Shown piece by piece: positions 41,766 through 50,301 of a stretch of 50,301 nt of DNA. This DNA is from Candidatus Hydrothermarchaeota archaeon (lineage in GTDB: Archaea; Hydrothermarchaeota; Hydrothermarchaeia; Hydrothermarchaeales; BMS3B), in assembly GCA_015521565.1 (NCBI GenBank), contig WANX01000132.1, positions 1 to 50,301 of the forward strand. The letters run 5' to 3'. The translations under genes and the position numbers were made by a program. The stretch's first letter is position 1. Every line of letters begins with the position of its first letter. The notes below the pieces were generated by a model, which saw only the letters and a program-made list of their open reading frames with translations, was not told where the DNA came from and did no database searches.

Positions 41766-42065
41766 ATGAAATTTATTTCACATAAACTGGTGAGCGAAGA
41801 CATCTTCAGACTCCTGGGAAGAAGAGGAGTAATCGAACTCCTGTACAGCCTTGAGGGAAAGAGGCGGAAGTACAAGGAGCTTGAAGAGATCATAGGGAAT
41901 CCCTCCACAACAGCACGCCGGCTGAAAAGTCTGGAAAGGCATGGCCTGATCAGGAGAGAAGTTTCCTCTGAGAAGTACCGGCCGGTGTACTACTCCCTCA
42001 CCGAGAAGGGCAGAAAACTTCTTCTTGTGGTGCGGCAGGTTAGGGAGAAGTACGGCGAGGAGTGA
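41766..42065 (+). CDS. Winged-helix transcription regulator
   Basis: 99 residues from MKFISHKLVSEDIF (ATG 41766; 41754 is possible). The winged helix (LGRRGVIELLYSLEG, RKYKELEEIIGNPSTTARRL, ERHGLIRREVSSEKYRPVYY) resembles HxlR/ArsR-type archaeal regulators. No ligand cysteines are present. It precedes a DUF362 gene by 41 bases on the same strand. Confidence 0.78.
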   Translation: MKFISHKLVSEDIFRLLGRRGVIELLYSLEGKRRKYKELEEIIGNPSTTARRLKSLERHGLIRREVSSEKYRPVYYSLTEKGRKLLLVVRQVREKYGEE

Positions 42066-42106
42066 AGCTATAAATATGAGGGAAAATTTAAATTAAATTT
42101 GATAGC

Positions 42107-42919
42107 ATGCCGGCGGTGAGTGTGGTCAGGGATTCCAGGCCTAATGTAAAGAAGGCCCTGGAGTATATCGAGTTTGAGCCGGAAGAGTGTGAGGTGCTTG
42201 TAATAAAGCCCCACCTGTGCTGCTCGAAGCAGTGGTACACCGGCGCCACCACGGACCCGAGAATCCTGGAGCAGCTCTTCAGGCTGTACGAGGGCCTGGC
42301 CGACGAAATCTACGTGGTGGAGAGCGACGGCTACGGAGAGAGCGCCGACGAAATCGCCAGGGAGCTCGGAATAATTGAGCTGTGCGAGCACTACGGCGCG
42401 AGATGGGTTAACCTCTCGCGGGACATCCTCATACCTGTGGAGAGGGACTTTTTAGCTCTTGAGAATCCCTTCCCCACGCCGCGCACAGTGCTGAAGGCAG
42501 ACCTTGTTATAAACGTGCCCAAGATGAAGACCCACAGCATGCTCACCGTTAGCCTGGGGCTTGCGAATATGTTCAGGATAGTGCCGCGTAGGAAGGAGGT
42601 GTACTACCCCAAGATATCCGAGGCGATATGCGACGTGCTCATGATCCGCTCGCCGGAGCTCACTATACTGGACGCGGGCATTGCGATGGAGGGAAACGGC
42701 CCGCTCAAGGGCACGCCAAGGCGTATGGGCTTAACGCTTGCCAGCCGTGACCCGGTTGCGATAGACACCATAGCGTGCAGGATAATGGGGATAAACCCGA
42801 TTCACGTGGAGCACATAGTAAAGGCTGGCTACTACGGCTTCGGCGAGTACGCTGAGAAGCGCATCTCAGTGAGGGGCGAGAGCATAGAGAATGTGCGCAC
42901 CCGCTTCCGCGTGCCCTAA
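42107..42919 (+). CDS. DUF362-family protein
   Basis: 270 residues. It matches the DUF362 fold in VVRDSRPNVKKALEYIE, VESDGYGESADEIARELGI, LVINVPKMKTHSMLTVSLGL and AIDTIACRIMGINPIHVEHI. The cysteine-rich ferredoxin part seen in some members is absent. The role is unknown in most members. It ends in a 4-base convergent overlap with valS. Confidence 0.85.
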   Translation: MPAVSVVRDSRPNVKKALEYIEFEPEECEVLVIKPHLCCSKQWYTGATTDPRILEQLFRLYEGLADEIYVVESDGYGESADEIARELGIIELCEHYGARWVNLSRDILIPVERDFLALENPFPTPRTVLKADLVINVPKMKTHSMLTVSLGLANMFRIVPRRKEVYYPKISEAICDVLMIRSPELTILDAGIAMEGNGPLKGTPRRMGLTLASRDPVAIDTIACRIMGINPIHVEHIVKAGYYGFGEYAEKRISVRGESIENVRTRFRVP

Positions 42920-45588
42920 CGCTCAACCAGCACAACAGCTTCGGGAAGCTCCGGCACGGAAACGCTCTCCACCTCCCTGCCGGCGAGGGAGATTGACCGC
43001 TTCACCTCCTTTATGTGCTCCTGGCGAACCTCAAAGCGCTTCCCGTCGAGGGTGAAGCGGAACACGCCCTCCTCCTCTATCGCACGCGCCACCGCCTCGG
43101 CGCTGGAGCGCAGGTAGCCCGCAACCCTGCCGGCGTCGCCCTTGAACTCGGGTCCAAGAGCTGCGAAGTTTGGCACCACCTCGAGCACGCGCTCCTGCGC
43201 CGCAACTGGCTCTGAGGTTATCTCCACTCTCCCTATCTGAAGGGTGCCCTCTATGGTGTCCACACCCCGCCTGAGCGACTCAGCCACCTCCAGCGGGGCG
43301 CTTACGGTGAGCGCCTTCAGCGGAGCGTTGAGCGCCATCCCGCGCTCCGCCTTGTACCGCCGCACCGCAGCCACGAGCGCAACGATGCGCTCCGCCTCCT
43401 CCTCAAGAGAGGGGCGTATCAGGTCGCGTCTCGGCTTGGGCCAGGTGTCCGCGTGGATGCTGCGCTGGGGCTCGCGCTTTGCGTAGTAGCTCTGGTATAT
43501 CTCCTCGGTTATGTGGGGCGCAAAAGGTGCAAGGAGCTTGAGCGAGATGAGGAGCACCCTGTACAGCGCGTACTGCGCACTCCGCCTCGCATCCTCGCCG
43601 TACTTCTCCGGGTTGTACAGCCTGGCCTTAACCATCTCCAGGTAGTTGTCGCAGAACTGCGAGAGGAAGAAGTTCACCGCCGCCTTCTTCGCCTTTGAGT
43701 AGCGGTACTCCTCGAAGTAGGCGGTGCACCTCTCAACCAGGCGGTACGCCTTGGAGAGTATCCAGGCGTCTATTATGTTGAGCTCCTCCGGCTTCTCGCC
43801 GTGGTAGTCCTGCAGATGAGCCAGAGCGAAGCGCGAGGCGTTCCACAGCTTGTTCAGGAAGCGCTGCGCCGCAACCAGGTCCTTCTCTTTAAAGGGCAGG
43901 TCCTCGCCCAGCTTGCTCTCCGCCGCCCACAAACGCAAAGCGTCGGCGGAGTACTTTTTCAAAACGTACTCCGGCTCTATAACGTTTCCCTTGCTCTTGC
44001 TCATCTTCTTGCCCTGCGGGTCAAGCGCCCAGCCGCTTATCATGGCGTTGTACCAGGGAATCTCGCCGCGGTGGAGCAGGCCTTTTACCACCGTGTTGAA
44101 GAGCCAGAAGGTTATTATGTCGTGCGCCTGGGGGCGGAGAGACATGGGGTAGAGCTTTCTGCGCACCTCCTCGTCCTCAATGAGCTCCGCCGCGATTATG
44201 GGGGTGAGCGAACTCGTGGCCCAGGTGTCGAGCACATCTTGCTCTGGGACGTACTCCTCGCTGCCGCAGCGCGGACACGGCGAGGGCGGAGGGTCGATGG
44301 TGGGGTCAACGGGCAGGTCCTGCTCCCTCGCCAGGATTACCTCCCCGCAGGCCTTGCAGTACCACACCGGGAAGGGCACGCCGAAGTAGCGCTGGCGGGA
44401 GATGCACCAGTCCCAGCGCAGCCCGTGAATCCAGTTCTCGTAGCGGGAGCGCATGTGCTCCGGGTGCCAGCGTATGCGCCTGCCCGCCTCAAGAAGCTGC
44501 TCCTTCATGTCCAGGTAGCGGATGAACCACTGCTTTGTGTTCAGAATCTCTATCTCTGTACCGCAGCGCTCGTGCACATTCACCACGTGGGTAATCTTCT
44601 TTGAGCGCACCAGAAGCTTTGCCTTTTTCAAATCCTCTATAATCGCCGCCCTTGCCTCCTTTACCTTCATACCTTTATACTTCCCCGCCAGAGCCGTCAT
44701 GCGCCCGTCCCTGGTAATCGCCACCTTTAGCGGGAGGTTGTGCTCCATGTACCACTCTATGTCCTGCATATCTCCAAAGGTGCAGCACATCACTATGCCC
44801 GTGCCCTTCTCAGGGTCCACGCGCGGGTCTGGCTTTATCTCCACCCAGTGCTCGAAGAGCGGCACCCGGGCGCGCTTCCCGAAGAGGTGTTTGTATCTCC
44901 CGTCCTCGGGGTGGGCGAATATCGCAACGCACGCCGGGAGAAGCTCTGGTCTCGTGGTGGCGATTACCACCTCGCCTCCGTCCTCAAGCTTGAAGATTAT
45001 GTCGTTGAAGCTGCCCTCCACCTCGCGGTCCTCCAGCTCAACCTGGGCGATGGCTGTCTCGCAGCTGGGGCACCACAGGAAGGGCGTCTCCTTCCGGTAC
45101 TCCCTGCCCATGCGGTAGAGCTCGATGAAGGAGCGCTGGGAGATTCGCCTGCAGTGCTCGTCTATGGTGGAGTACGCCAGCGACCAGTCCACACTTATGC
45201 CTATCCGCTTCCAGTCCGCAACGAAGCTCGGGCGAATCTCCTCCAGCGTGCTCAGGCACAGCTTTATGAAGTCGTCGCGCTTCATCTCCTTCGCCCTGAC
45301 GTTCTTCAGGCGCTCCACCAGGCGCTCCGTGGGCAAGCCGTTGTCGTCGGTGCCAAAGGGGTAGAAGAGGTTGTAGCCCTGCATTCGCCTGAAGCGGGCG
45401 ATGAAGTCCATCTGGGAGTAGGAGAATGCGTGCCCCAGGTGCATGCGCCCGCTCACAGTGGGCGGGGGGGTGTCTATTGAGAAAATCGGCTTCCCGCTCC
45501 TGGGGTCGAAGCGGTAGATGCCCTGCTCCTCCCACCAGCGCTGCCACCTGGGCTCAATCTCCTTGGGGTTGTAGTTTTTCGGGAGCAT
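42916..45588 (-). CDS. valS: Valyl-tRNA synthetase
   Basis: 890 residues, archaeal length. The HIGH motif is HLGHAFS near residue 50 and the KMSKS motif is KMSKSKGNVIEPE. An editing-domain region with ATTRPELLPACVAIF and a zinc-finger pair (CKAC, CPRC) are present. ATG 45588 (LPKNYNPKEIEPRWQRWWEE) follows GAGGTG. A GTG one codon upstream is possible. It overlaps the stop of the beta-lactamase-fold gene, so the two are translated together. Confidence 0.95.
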   Translation of the reverse strand: MLPKNYNPKEIEPRWQRWWEEQGIYRFDPRSGKPIFSIDTPPPTVSGRMHLGHAFSYSQMDFIARFRRMQGYNLFYPFGTDDNGLPTERLVERLKNVRAKEMKRDDFIKLCLSTLEEIRPSFVADWKRIGISVDWSLAYSTIDEHCRRISQRSFIELYRMGREYRKETPFLWCPSCETAIAQVELEDREVEGSFNDIIFKLEDGGEVVIATTRPELLPACVAIFAHPEDGRYKHLFGKRARVPLFEHWVEIKPDPRVDPEKGTGIVMCCTFGDMQDIEWYMEHNLPLKVAITRDGRMTALAGKYKGMKVKEARAAIIEDLKKAKLLVRSKKITHVVNVHERCGTEIEILNTKQWFIRYLDMKEQLLEAGRRIRWHPEHMRSRYENWIHGLRWDWCISRQRYFGVPFPVWYCKACGEVILAREQDLPVDPTIDPPPSPCPRCGSEEYVPEQDVLDTWATSSLTPIIAAELIEDEEVRRKLYPMSLRPQAHDIITFWLFNTVVKGLLHRGEIPWYNAMISGWALDPQGKKMSKSKGNVIEPEYVLKKYSADALRLWAAESKLGEDLPFKEKDLVAAQRFLNKLWNASRFALAHLQDYHGEKPEELNIIDAWILSKAYRLVERCTAYFEEYRYSKAKKAAVNFFLSQFCDNYLEMVKARLYNPEKYGEDARRSAQYALYRVLLISLKLLAPFAPHITEEIYQSYYAKREPQRSIHADTWPKPRRDLIRPSLEEEAERIVALVAAVRRYKAERGMALNAPLKALTVSAPLEVAESLRRGVDTIEGTLQIGRVEITSEPVAAQERVLEVVPNFAALGPEFKGDAGRVAGYLRSSAEAVARAIEEEGVFRFTLDGKRFEVRQEHIKEVKRSISLAGREVESVSVPELPEAVVLVER

Positions 45589-46364
45589 CACCGCACCTCT
45601 ATCTCATCGCCAACCGCAATGCGCATAAAATCCTTCGCCGCAACCGTTGCCACGCCGGTCTCGCGCTCAACGCGCCTGGCCTCCCTGTCGGCGATGCCTA
45701 TCATAGCCATGCCGAAGTGGTTCATTACAGCAAGCTCAGGCTTTACCTCGTGCAGAATTTTTATAACATCCTCGGTGCACAGGTGCCAGGGTATCCGCCT
45801 GTTCGAGGGGCGGATGACGTTTATAATCAGAACCCTCGCCTCTGCATACGCCTCTTCTATTCCAGGGAAGTACTCTGTGTCGCTTATGTAACCCACCACC
45901 CCCTCCTCATAGAGGAAGTTAAGACCGACGTTGGTGGGGTCGCTGTGCCTCGTCTGCGCAGCCTCCACGGCGAGGCCGTTGATGCTCACACGCTTTCCCG
46001 GCTCCAGCACCTGCAGCTCCTTCACCCTGGAGGCGTGGTACCTGGAGAGCACCGGACCTATATCCTCAACGCCCTCCACGGCACTTTTGCTGCCGGTGAA
46101 GGTGCCCCGCGTGGTGCGCATGCCGCGCGTCATCGCCTCGACCAGAATCTCGGCATCGTTGTAGTGGTCCGGGTGCGAGTGGCTCACCACAACCGCATCG
46201 GTGCGCAGGGCGCTTATTCCGGCGTGGGCGATGTTGACTATCGCACCGGGACCCGGATCCAGGTGGATTCTGCTCTCCCCGTGTAGTCTTATCCCGCCGG
46301 TGCGCAGCCTCTGCATGAGCGTGGTCCAGCGTCCGCCGCCGGTGCCGAGAAATATTATCTCCAT
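45588..46364 (-). CDS. Metallo-beta-lactamase-fold hydrolase, PhnP/RNase Z-like
   Basis: 258 residues. The fold begins EIIFLGTGGGRWTT. The metal site is SHSHPDHYND, with H at the HxHxDH positions, and later ligands in SDTEYF and MNHFGM. It resembles archaeal phosphodiesterase-type MBL proteins (PhnP/RNase Z relatives) with unknown substrate. It overlaps the start of valS. Confidence 0.82.
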   Translation of the reverse strand: MEIIFLGTGGGRWTTLMQRLRTGGIRLHGESRIHLDPGPGAIVNIAHAGISALRTDAVVVSHSHPDHYNDAEILVEAMTRGMRTTRGTFTGSKSAVEGVEDIGPVLSRYHASRVKELQVLEPGKRVSINGLAVEAAQTRHSDPTNVGLNFLYEEGVVGYISDTEYFPGIEEAYAEARVLIINVIRPSNRRIPWHLCTEDVIKILHEVKPELAVMNHFGMAMIGIADREARRVERETGVATVAAKDFMRIAVGDEIEVR

Positions 46365-46385
46365 AACAGAAGAAAGAGTCTTGGC

Positions 46386-47261
46386 TCACATAAACTTTTT
46401 TGCCCTCTCGATAACCCAGGCCGCGTCTCCGCGCACATTCTCCTTTTCGTGGGCGAGAAGCCTCTCAAAGGCTCCGTGAAGCTTCCGGAGCATCTCCGGT
46501 CTTGCTCTGAAAAGCTCCTCCAGGGCGAGCATCGCACCCATCTTAACCCGCATGCTGCTGTCGGCGATGAGCCCGACCAGCACCTCTGCTACAGCAGCGT
46601 CCCGGGCGGCCCACTCCCCCGCCTTTTCCGCCAAACCCCGGGCAAGCATCTGCCTCACCACCTCCGCACGCCTCCGCCGGTCGAGCACCGCCTCCACCGC
46701 ATCTGTTATCTCCCTCAGGGAAGCGTCGCCCTCAAGCTTTAGCTTGCCGTCAACCACAAGCGTTGGAGCAGCTGTGACCTCGTACTCCTCCCTCAGCTTC
46801 TCCTCCACAAGCGCGTCCACCACCACGCTTCTAATCCAGCTTTCCCTTAGCGCCAGCATGTTGCAGCGCTTCACCACCCTTGCACAGCGGGGGCATGAGC
46901 TGGTGACGAACACTAAGAGCTCCACCTCCTGCTCTGGTTTCAGGGGCTTCAGCACAACCTCGGGCAGGCTATTTCCACCCGCCGCCTTCAGGGTTTCCAG
47001 AAATGGTGTGAGCTCCCTTCCCACAGGCAGCGTGCGGTACACCACCGCTTTTCTTCCGGCCTTTTCGACCGCCAGTGCAGGGGCGTTTGCGCTGCCCTCT
47101 TCCACCCTCAGCTTTATCATGTCGCTTATGCGTGTGAGCTGGCGGGCAAGCTCCTCCATCCTATTCCCCGCATCTCCATTTCTCAGCACCACCAGGGTGA
47201 CCTCGCCCTTCAGCGAGTGCAGCACGCGCCTGGCCCTGTTCAGCTCCGCATCGCTTAGCAT
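46386..47261 (-). CDS. Thioredoxin-fold protein fused to HEAT-like repeats
   Basis: 291 residues. The first 100 residues and the next 100 look like two thioredoxin-like folds, as in archaeal protein disulfide oxidoreductase. The redox motif CPRC is in FVTSSCPRCARVVKRC, with the cis-Pro region AAPTLVVDGKL. The last 90 residues are HEAT-like helices (EVLVGLIADSSMRVKMGAML). The first unit lacks a CxxC. A role as a disulfide reductase tethered by HEAT repeats is inference. Confidence 0.7.
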   Translation of the reverse strand: MLSDAELNRARRVLHSLKGEVTLVVLRNGDAGNRMEELARQLTRISDMIKLRVEEGSANAPALAVEKAGRKAVVYRTLPVGRELTPFLETLKAAGGNSLPEVVLKPLKPEQEVELLVFVTSSCPRCARVVKRCNMLALRESWIRSVVVDALVEEKLREEYEVTAAPTLVVDGKLKLEGDASLREITDAVEAVLDRRRRAEVVRQMLARGLAEKAGEWAARDAAVAEVLVGLIADSSMRVKMGAMLALEELFRARPEMLRKLHGAFERLLAHEKENVRGDAAWVIERAKKFM

Positions 47262-47331
47262 GGAACCACCTCTTCACAAAAGTTTTAGACGGGAAGGTTT
47301 GTAACAAGGGAAGTCTTGAGAGGTGTTAGGT

Positions 47332-47517
47332 ATGAGCAAGGGCACTCCTTCGATGGGCAAGAGAAACAAGCTCCTGCACGTGCGCTGCCGCAGGTGCGGG
47401 AGGAACGCGTACCACGTGAAGAAGAAGCGCTGCGCCGCCTGCGGCTTCGGGAGGACGCGCAGGATAAGGAGCTACTCCTGGCAGAACAAAAAGGTCAACC
47501 GCATGCGCAGAGTTTAA
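47332..47517 (+). CDS. rpl37e: Large-subunit ribosomal protein eL37
   Basis: 61 residues, [19 protein letters not shown], with CRRC and CAAC zinc pairs, ending in [15 protein letters not shown]. The length and sequence match archaeal eL37. ATG 47332 follows GAGGTG. It stands alone ahead of purF. Confidence 0.93.
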   Translation: MSKGTPSMGKRNKLLHVRCRRCGRNAYHVKKKRCAACGFGRTRRIRSYSWQNKKVNRMRRV

Positions 47518-47580
47518 TGACGTAAGCTTTATTAGTATTTTTTGCCTACTTAAGAGCATTCAAGGAGAGAGGTTTCCAGC

Positions 47581-48987
47581 TTGCTACGCGACAGGTGCGG
47601 CGTGGTGGGAATACACTCGCCTGACGATGAGAGGGTCTCCTACTACATATTCTACGCCCTGCTTGCTCTCCAGCACCGCGGGCAGGAGTCCTGCGGCATT
47701 ACCATGCGCACCGGCGGAGAGTTCATCTCGGAGAAGGGGATGGGGCTGGTAAATGAGGTGTTCTCCCTGGATAAGCTGAACAAGCTTGAGGGGAATGCCG
47801 GAATAGGGCACGTGCGCTACTCCACGACGGGCGAGTCTGAGCTCTTCAACGCCCAGCCCTTTGTGGTGGGACACTCGAAGGGTACAATTGCGATAGCGCA
47901 CAACGGCAACATAGTCAACGCCGAGGAGCTCCGGGAGAAGCTGAAGGCGAGCGGCCAGGCCTTCGTTTCGACGAGCGACACCGAGGTTATCGCCCACCTG
48001 ATAGTGAGGGAGTACCTTAGAAGCGGGGACATGGTGCATGCGATAGCAATGACGATGAGGAAGCTCGTCGGCTCCTACTCGCTGGCTATCCTCACCGACG
48101 ACGCGCTCATAGCGGTGCGCGACCCCCTTGGCATACGCCCCCTCTCCCTCGGAAGAACCCGCGACGGGGGCTACATCTTCGCCTCTGAAAGCGTGGCCTT
48201 CGATGTGATAAACGCAAGCTTTGAGCGCGACATTAAACCGGGTGAGATATTTGTGGTGTCAGAGAGCGGGGCGAAGAGCCACCGCCCCTACAAGCTTCCC
48301 CGGAGGGCGCACTGCATGTTCGAGTACGTGTACTTCTCCCGTCCCGACTCTGTGCTCAACGGCATACCCGTGTACGAGGTTAGGGAGAAGCTGGGCATGC
48401 TCATGGCAGAGCGCGACGAAGTCGAGGCTGACCTGGTCACGCCTATTCCCGACTCGGCCATACCCTTCGCCCTGGGCTATGCGCGCGCCAGGGGTATACC
48501 CTACCGCGAGGGCTTGATACGCAACCGCTACGTGGGGAGAACCTTCATCCTGCCCAGCCAGAAGGCCAGGGAGCTGGCGGTGAAGCTCAAGCTCAACCCG
48601 CTCGCGAGGCAGATCGCGGGCAAGCGCGTGGTGCTCTTCGACGACAGCATCGTGCGCGGCACCACCTCGCGCAGGATAATCTCCATCCTCAAGGAGGCAG
48701 GCGCAAGGGAGGTGCACATGCGCGTGGGCTGCCCGCCCATCCGCTCGCCCTGCAAGCTGGGCATAGACATGCCCACCCATGAGGAGCTCATTGCAAGTTC
48801 CCGAAGCGTCGAGGAGATACGCCTTGCAATAGGCGCTGATACGCTGAAGTACACGCGGATTGAGGACCTGATAGAAGCGATAGGCCTGGGGGAGAACAGA
48901 CTGTGCCTGGGCTGCCTCACGGGCAGGTACCCCGTGGAGATTGCCAGGTACGAGCAGCTGCGCCTGCCCGTGTATCTTAAAAAGTAA
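47581..48987 (+). CDS. purF: Amidophosphoribosyltransferase
   Basis: 468 residues, from a TTG start preceded by GGAGAGG. The propeptide is only a few residues, leaving the catalytic Cys in RCGVVGIHSP. Glutaminase motifs include LQHRGQESCGI, and the PRPP loop is VVLFDDSIVRGTTSRRI. The 4Fe-4S-type cysteines are present: CKLGIDMP and CLGCLTGRYP. It begins purine synthesis. Confidence 0.94.
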   Translation: MLRDRCGVVGIHSPDDERVSYYIFYALLALQHRGQESCGITMRTGGEFISEKGMGLVNEVFSLDKLNKLEGNAGIGHVRYSTTGESELFNAQPFVVGHSKGTIAIAHNGNIVNAEELREKLKASGQAFVSTSDTEVIAHLIVREYLRSGDMVHAIAMTMRKLVGSYSLAILTDDALIAVRDPLGIRPLSLGRTRDGGYIFASESVAFDVINASFERDIKPGEIFVVSESGAKSHRPYKLPRRAHCMFEYVYFSRPDSVLNGIPVYEVREKLGMLMAERDEVEADLVTPIPDSAIPFALGYARARGIPYREGLIRNRYVGRTFILPSQKARELAVKLKLNPLARQIAGKRVVLFDDSIVRGTTSRRIISILKEAGAREVHMRVGCPPIRSPCKLGIDMPTHEELIASSRSVEEIRLAIGADTLKYTRIEDLIEAIGLGENRLCLGCLTGRYPVEIARYEQLRLPVYLKK

Positions 48988-49055
48988 AAAATCACCCTGC
49001 GAGTTGCACTCTCCAGGAGCACAACCCTTATTAACCTTCCTGCCAACTCTCTGCT

Positions 49056-50093
49056 ATGGAAGAGGGAATGACCTACGCAAAGGCGGGGGTTGACATAGAC
49101 AGGGAAAGCCTCGCGATTCGCGCGCTCGCGGAGCGGCTCAGGGCTACCCTCGCCCTGAGGAAGGGCAGAGCCGGGGAGAGCCTTCTCGGCGTTGGGCACT
49201 TCGCTGCGCTGGTGAAGCTTGATGATACGCGGGTGCTCGCCCTCTCCGCGGACGGTGTTGGCACCAAGATTCTCGTCGCCAGGGCGATGCAGAAGTACGA
49301 CACCATAGGCATAGACCTCGTGGCAATGAACGCCAACGACATAATCTGCGTGGGTGCGGAGCCGCTTGTATTGCTGGACTACCTCGCCGTGGAGGAGCCC
49401 GACCCGGAGATAACCGCCCAGATAGCAGAGGGCCTTGCGAGGGGTGCGGAGCTCGCCGGGATAAGCATCCCGGGCGGAGAGCTCGCAACTCTTCCCGAGA
49501 TCGTCGAAGGCTTCGACCTCGCGGGCTTAATCGTCGGGATGGTGGAGGCAGACAAGATAATCACAGGCGAGAGGGTGGAGCCGGGTGACGTTGTAATAGG
49601 TCTCGAGAGCTCCGGCATACACAGCAACGGCTTAACCCTTGCCAGGAAGGTGATACTGGAGCACTACCGCATAGATGAGGAGATATTCCCGGGGAGAAAG
49701 GCGGGCGAGGAGCTTCTCGAACCCACGAAGATTTATGTGCGCGAGGTGCTGGAGTGCATCACCAGAGCTGAGGTTCATGGTCTTGCGAACATCACCGGCG
49801 GCGGGCTCGCGAACCTCACCAGAATAACACGGCACGGCTTTTACCTGGACAACCTGCCCGAGCCACCGCGCATCTTCGGGCTGATTCAGGAGCTGGGCCG
49901 CGTGCCCGAGCGGGAGATGTACAGGACCTTCAACATGGGTGTGGGCTTCTGCATAGTTACAAGCGAGGAGGAGAGCGAAAAGGTGGTCGAGATATGCCGC
50001 CGGCACGGCACCAACGCGAGCGTAATTGGGCGTGTGGTGGCTGGAGAAAACGTGGTCAAAATCAAGGGCAAGGACTTTGCGCTGAGCTACTGA
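49056..50093 (+). CDS. purM: Phosphoribosylformylglycinamidine cyclo-ligase
   Basis: 345 residues, AIR synthetase fold: GAGESLLGVGHFAALVKL-like phosphate site (RAGESLLGVGHFA), SADGVGTKILVA, DLVAMNANDIICVGAEPL, GLESSGIHSNGLTLARK and ANITGGGLANLTRI. It converts FGAM to AIR in purine synthesis. The start at 49056 is 25 bases after the TATA-like CCTTATTAAC, so the transcript may be leaderless. A start at 49068 is possible. Confidence 0.93.
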   Translation: MEEGMTYAKAGVDIDRESLAIRALAERLRATLALRKGRAGESLLGVGHFAALVKLDDTRVLALSADGVGTKILVARAMQKYDTIGIDLVAMNANDIICVGAEPLVLLDYLAVEEPDPEITAQIAEGLARGAELAGISIPGGELATLPEIVEGFDLAGLIVGMVEADKIITGERVEPGDVVIGLESSGIHSNGLTLARKVILEHYRIDEEIFPGRKAGEELLEPTKIYVREVLECITRAEVHGLANITGGGLANLTRITRHGFYLDNLPEPPRIFGLIQELGRVPEREMYRTFNMGVGFCIVTSEEESEKVVEICRRHGTNASVIGRVVAGENVVKIKGKDFALSY

Positions 50094-50281
50094 CGGCGTG
50101 CCCTGTACAGGAAGCGCCTCCCGTCCCAGCGCCTCTCCACCAGGCCGAGCTGGTAGAGCTCCTCCAGCAGTCTGCGCGTCTTGCTCCTGTTGCTGAAGGT
50201 CGCACTTGAAAGGGTATCCAGGTCCATGTACGCGCTTCCGAGCAGCCTCAAAACAAAGGTGTGGTCCATGCTGAGCTTCAT
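50087..50281 (-). CDS. Small winged-helix protein
   Basis: 64 residues: MDHTFVLRLLGSAYMDLDTL, then SNRSKTRRLLEELYQLGLVE and a short wing. Probably a MarR- or Rrf2-type DNA-binding domain on its own. ATG 50281 follows GGTGAG. It ends in a 7-base convergent overlap with purM. Targets unknown. Confidence 0.7.
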   Translation of the reverse strand: MKLSMDHTFVLRLLGSAYMDLDTLSSATFSNRSKTRRLLEELYQLGLVERRWDGRRFLYRARRQ

Positions 50282-50301
50282 AGCCTCACCTCACATAAAG
50301 A

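Noticed and set aside
1-50301. tRNA, rRNA and CRISPR genes
   Set aside because: No cloverleaf-like gene with a TTCGAATC-type arm, no rRNA stretch and no repeat-spacer array was found by eye. A covariance search would be needed to be certain about small RNAs.

Overview
The window reads as chromosomal DNA of an archaeon, probably an anaerobic or facultative respiring euryarchaeote. The evidence is archaeal-type PheS/PheT, ribosomal protein eL37, an archaeal-type Trm1, a Tfx-family regulator, FmdE-family proteins, FrhB-type F420/flavin domains, TATA-like boxes upstream of genes, and GTG/TTG starts with short purine-rich ribosome sites. An Archaeoglobi-like lineage is a reasonable guess, but nothing here proves it.

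Layout. (1) 1-4050: a truncated transposase, a UPF0173 metallo-beta-lactamase-fold protein, small membrane and secreted proteins, a membrane-bound winged-helix regulator and a heme-copper-oxidase-like membrane protein. (2) 4113-14862, all minus strand: a nitrate respiration cluster. In transcription order it holds an LVIVD beta-propeller lipoprotein, a histidine kinase with a c-type heme motif in its outer sensor domain, an NtrC-like receiver with a winged-helix output, NapA, an OB-fold lipoprotein, NapG, NapH, NapD, a circularly permuted FrhB-like protein and an octaheme HAO-family cytochrome with a CGP-type C-terminal anchor. (3) 14999-15818: a 46-residue TatA and an orphan receiver-winged-helix regulator. 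(4) 15870-20344, minus strand: a PhnD-like binding lipoprotein, histidine kinase, receiver-winged-helix regulator and ACR3-type arsenite efflux permease, which resembles the bacterial AioXSR/ArxXSR arrangement. (5) 20431-25702, minus strand: a second Tat-exported molybdopterin enzyme with its ferredoxin subunit, diheme lipoprotein, TorD-like chaperone, FmdE-like protein and second TatA. (6) 26000-31879: molybdenum cofactor and related genes (moeA, a second fmdE-like gene, a TPR protein, a Tfx-type regulator, mobB, a glutamine amidotransferase, a ferredoxin, moaE). (7) 31991-35740: a receiver-CheC-like fusion and a large TPR plus beta-propeller protein. (8) 35733-50281: mostly housekeeping genes (pheT, pheS, trm1, ilvC, valS, eL37, purF, purM) with small zinc and helix-turn-helix proteins.

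How it fits together. Two exported molybdenum enzymes, each with its own electron-transfer proteins and signalling genes, lie beside cofactor-synthesis genes and two TatA subunits. Nap beside an octaheme HAO-type cytochrome, with no NrfA or NapB in the window, suggests nitrate is reduced to nitrite and then further to hydroxylamine or ammonium. The PhnD/kinase/regulator/ACR3 block next to the second enzyme suggests an arsenic oxyanion or similar substrate. Both are inferences from context. No rRNA, tRNA or CRISPR array was seen.
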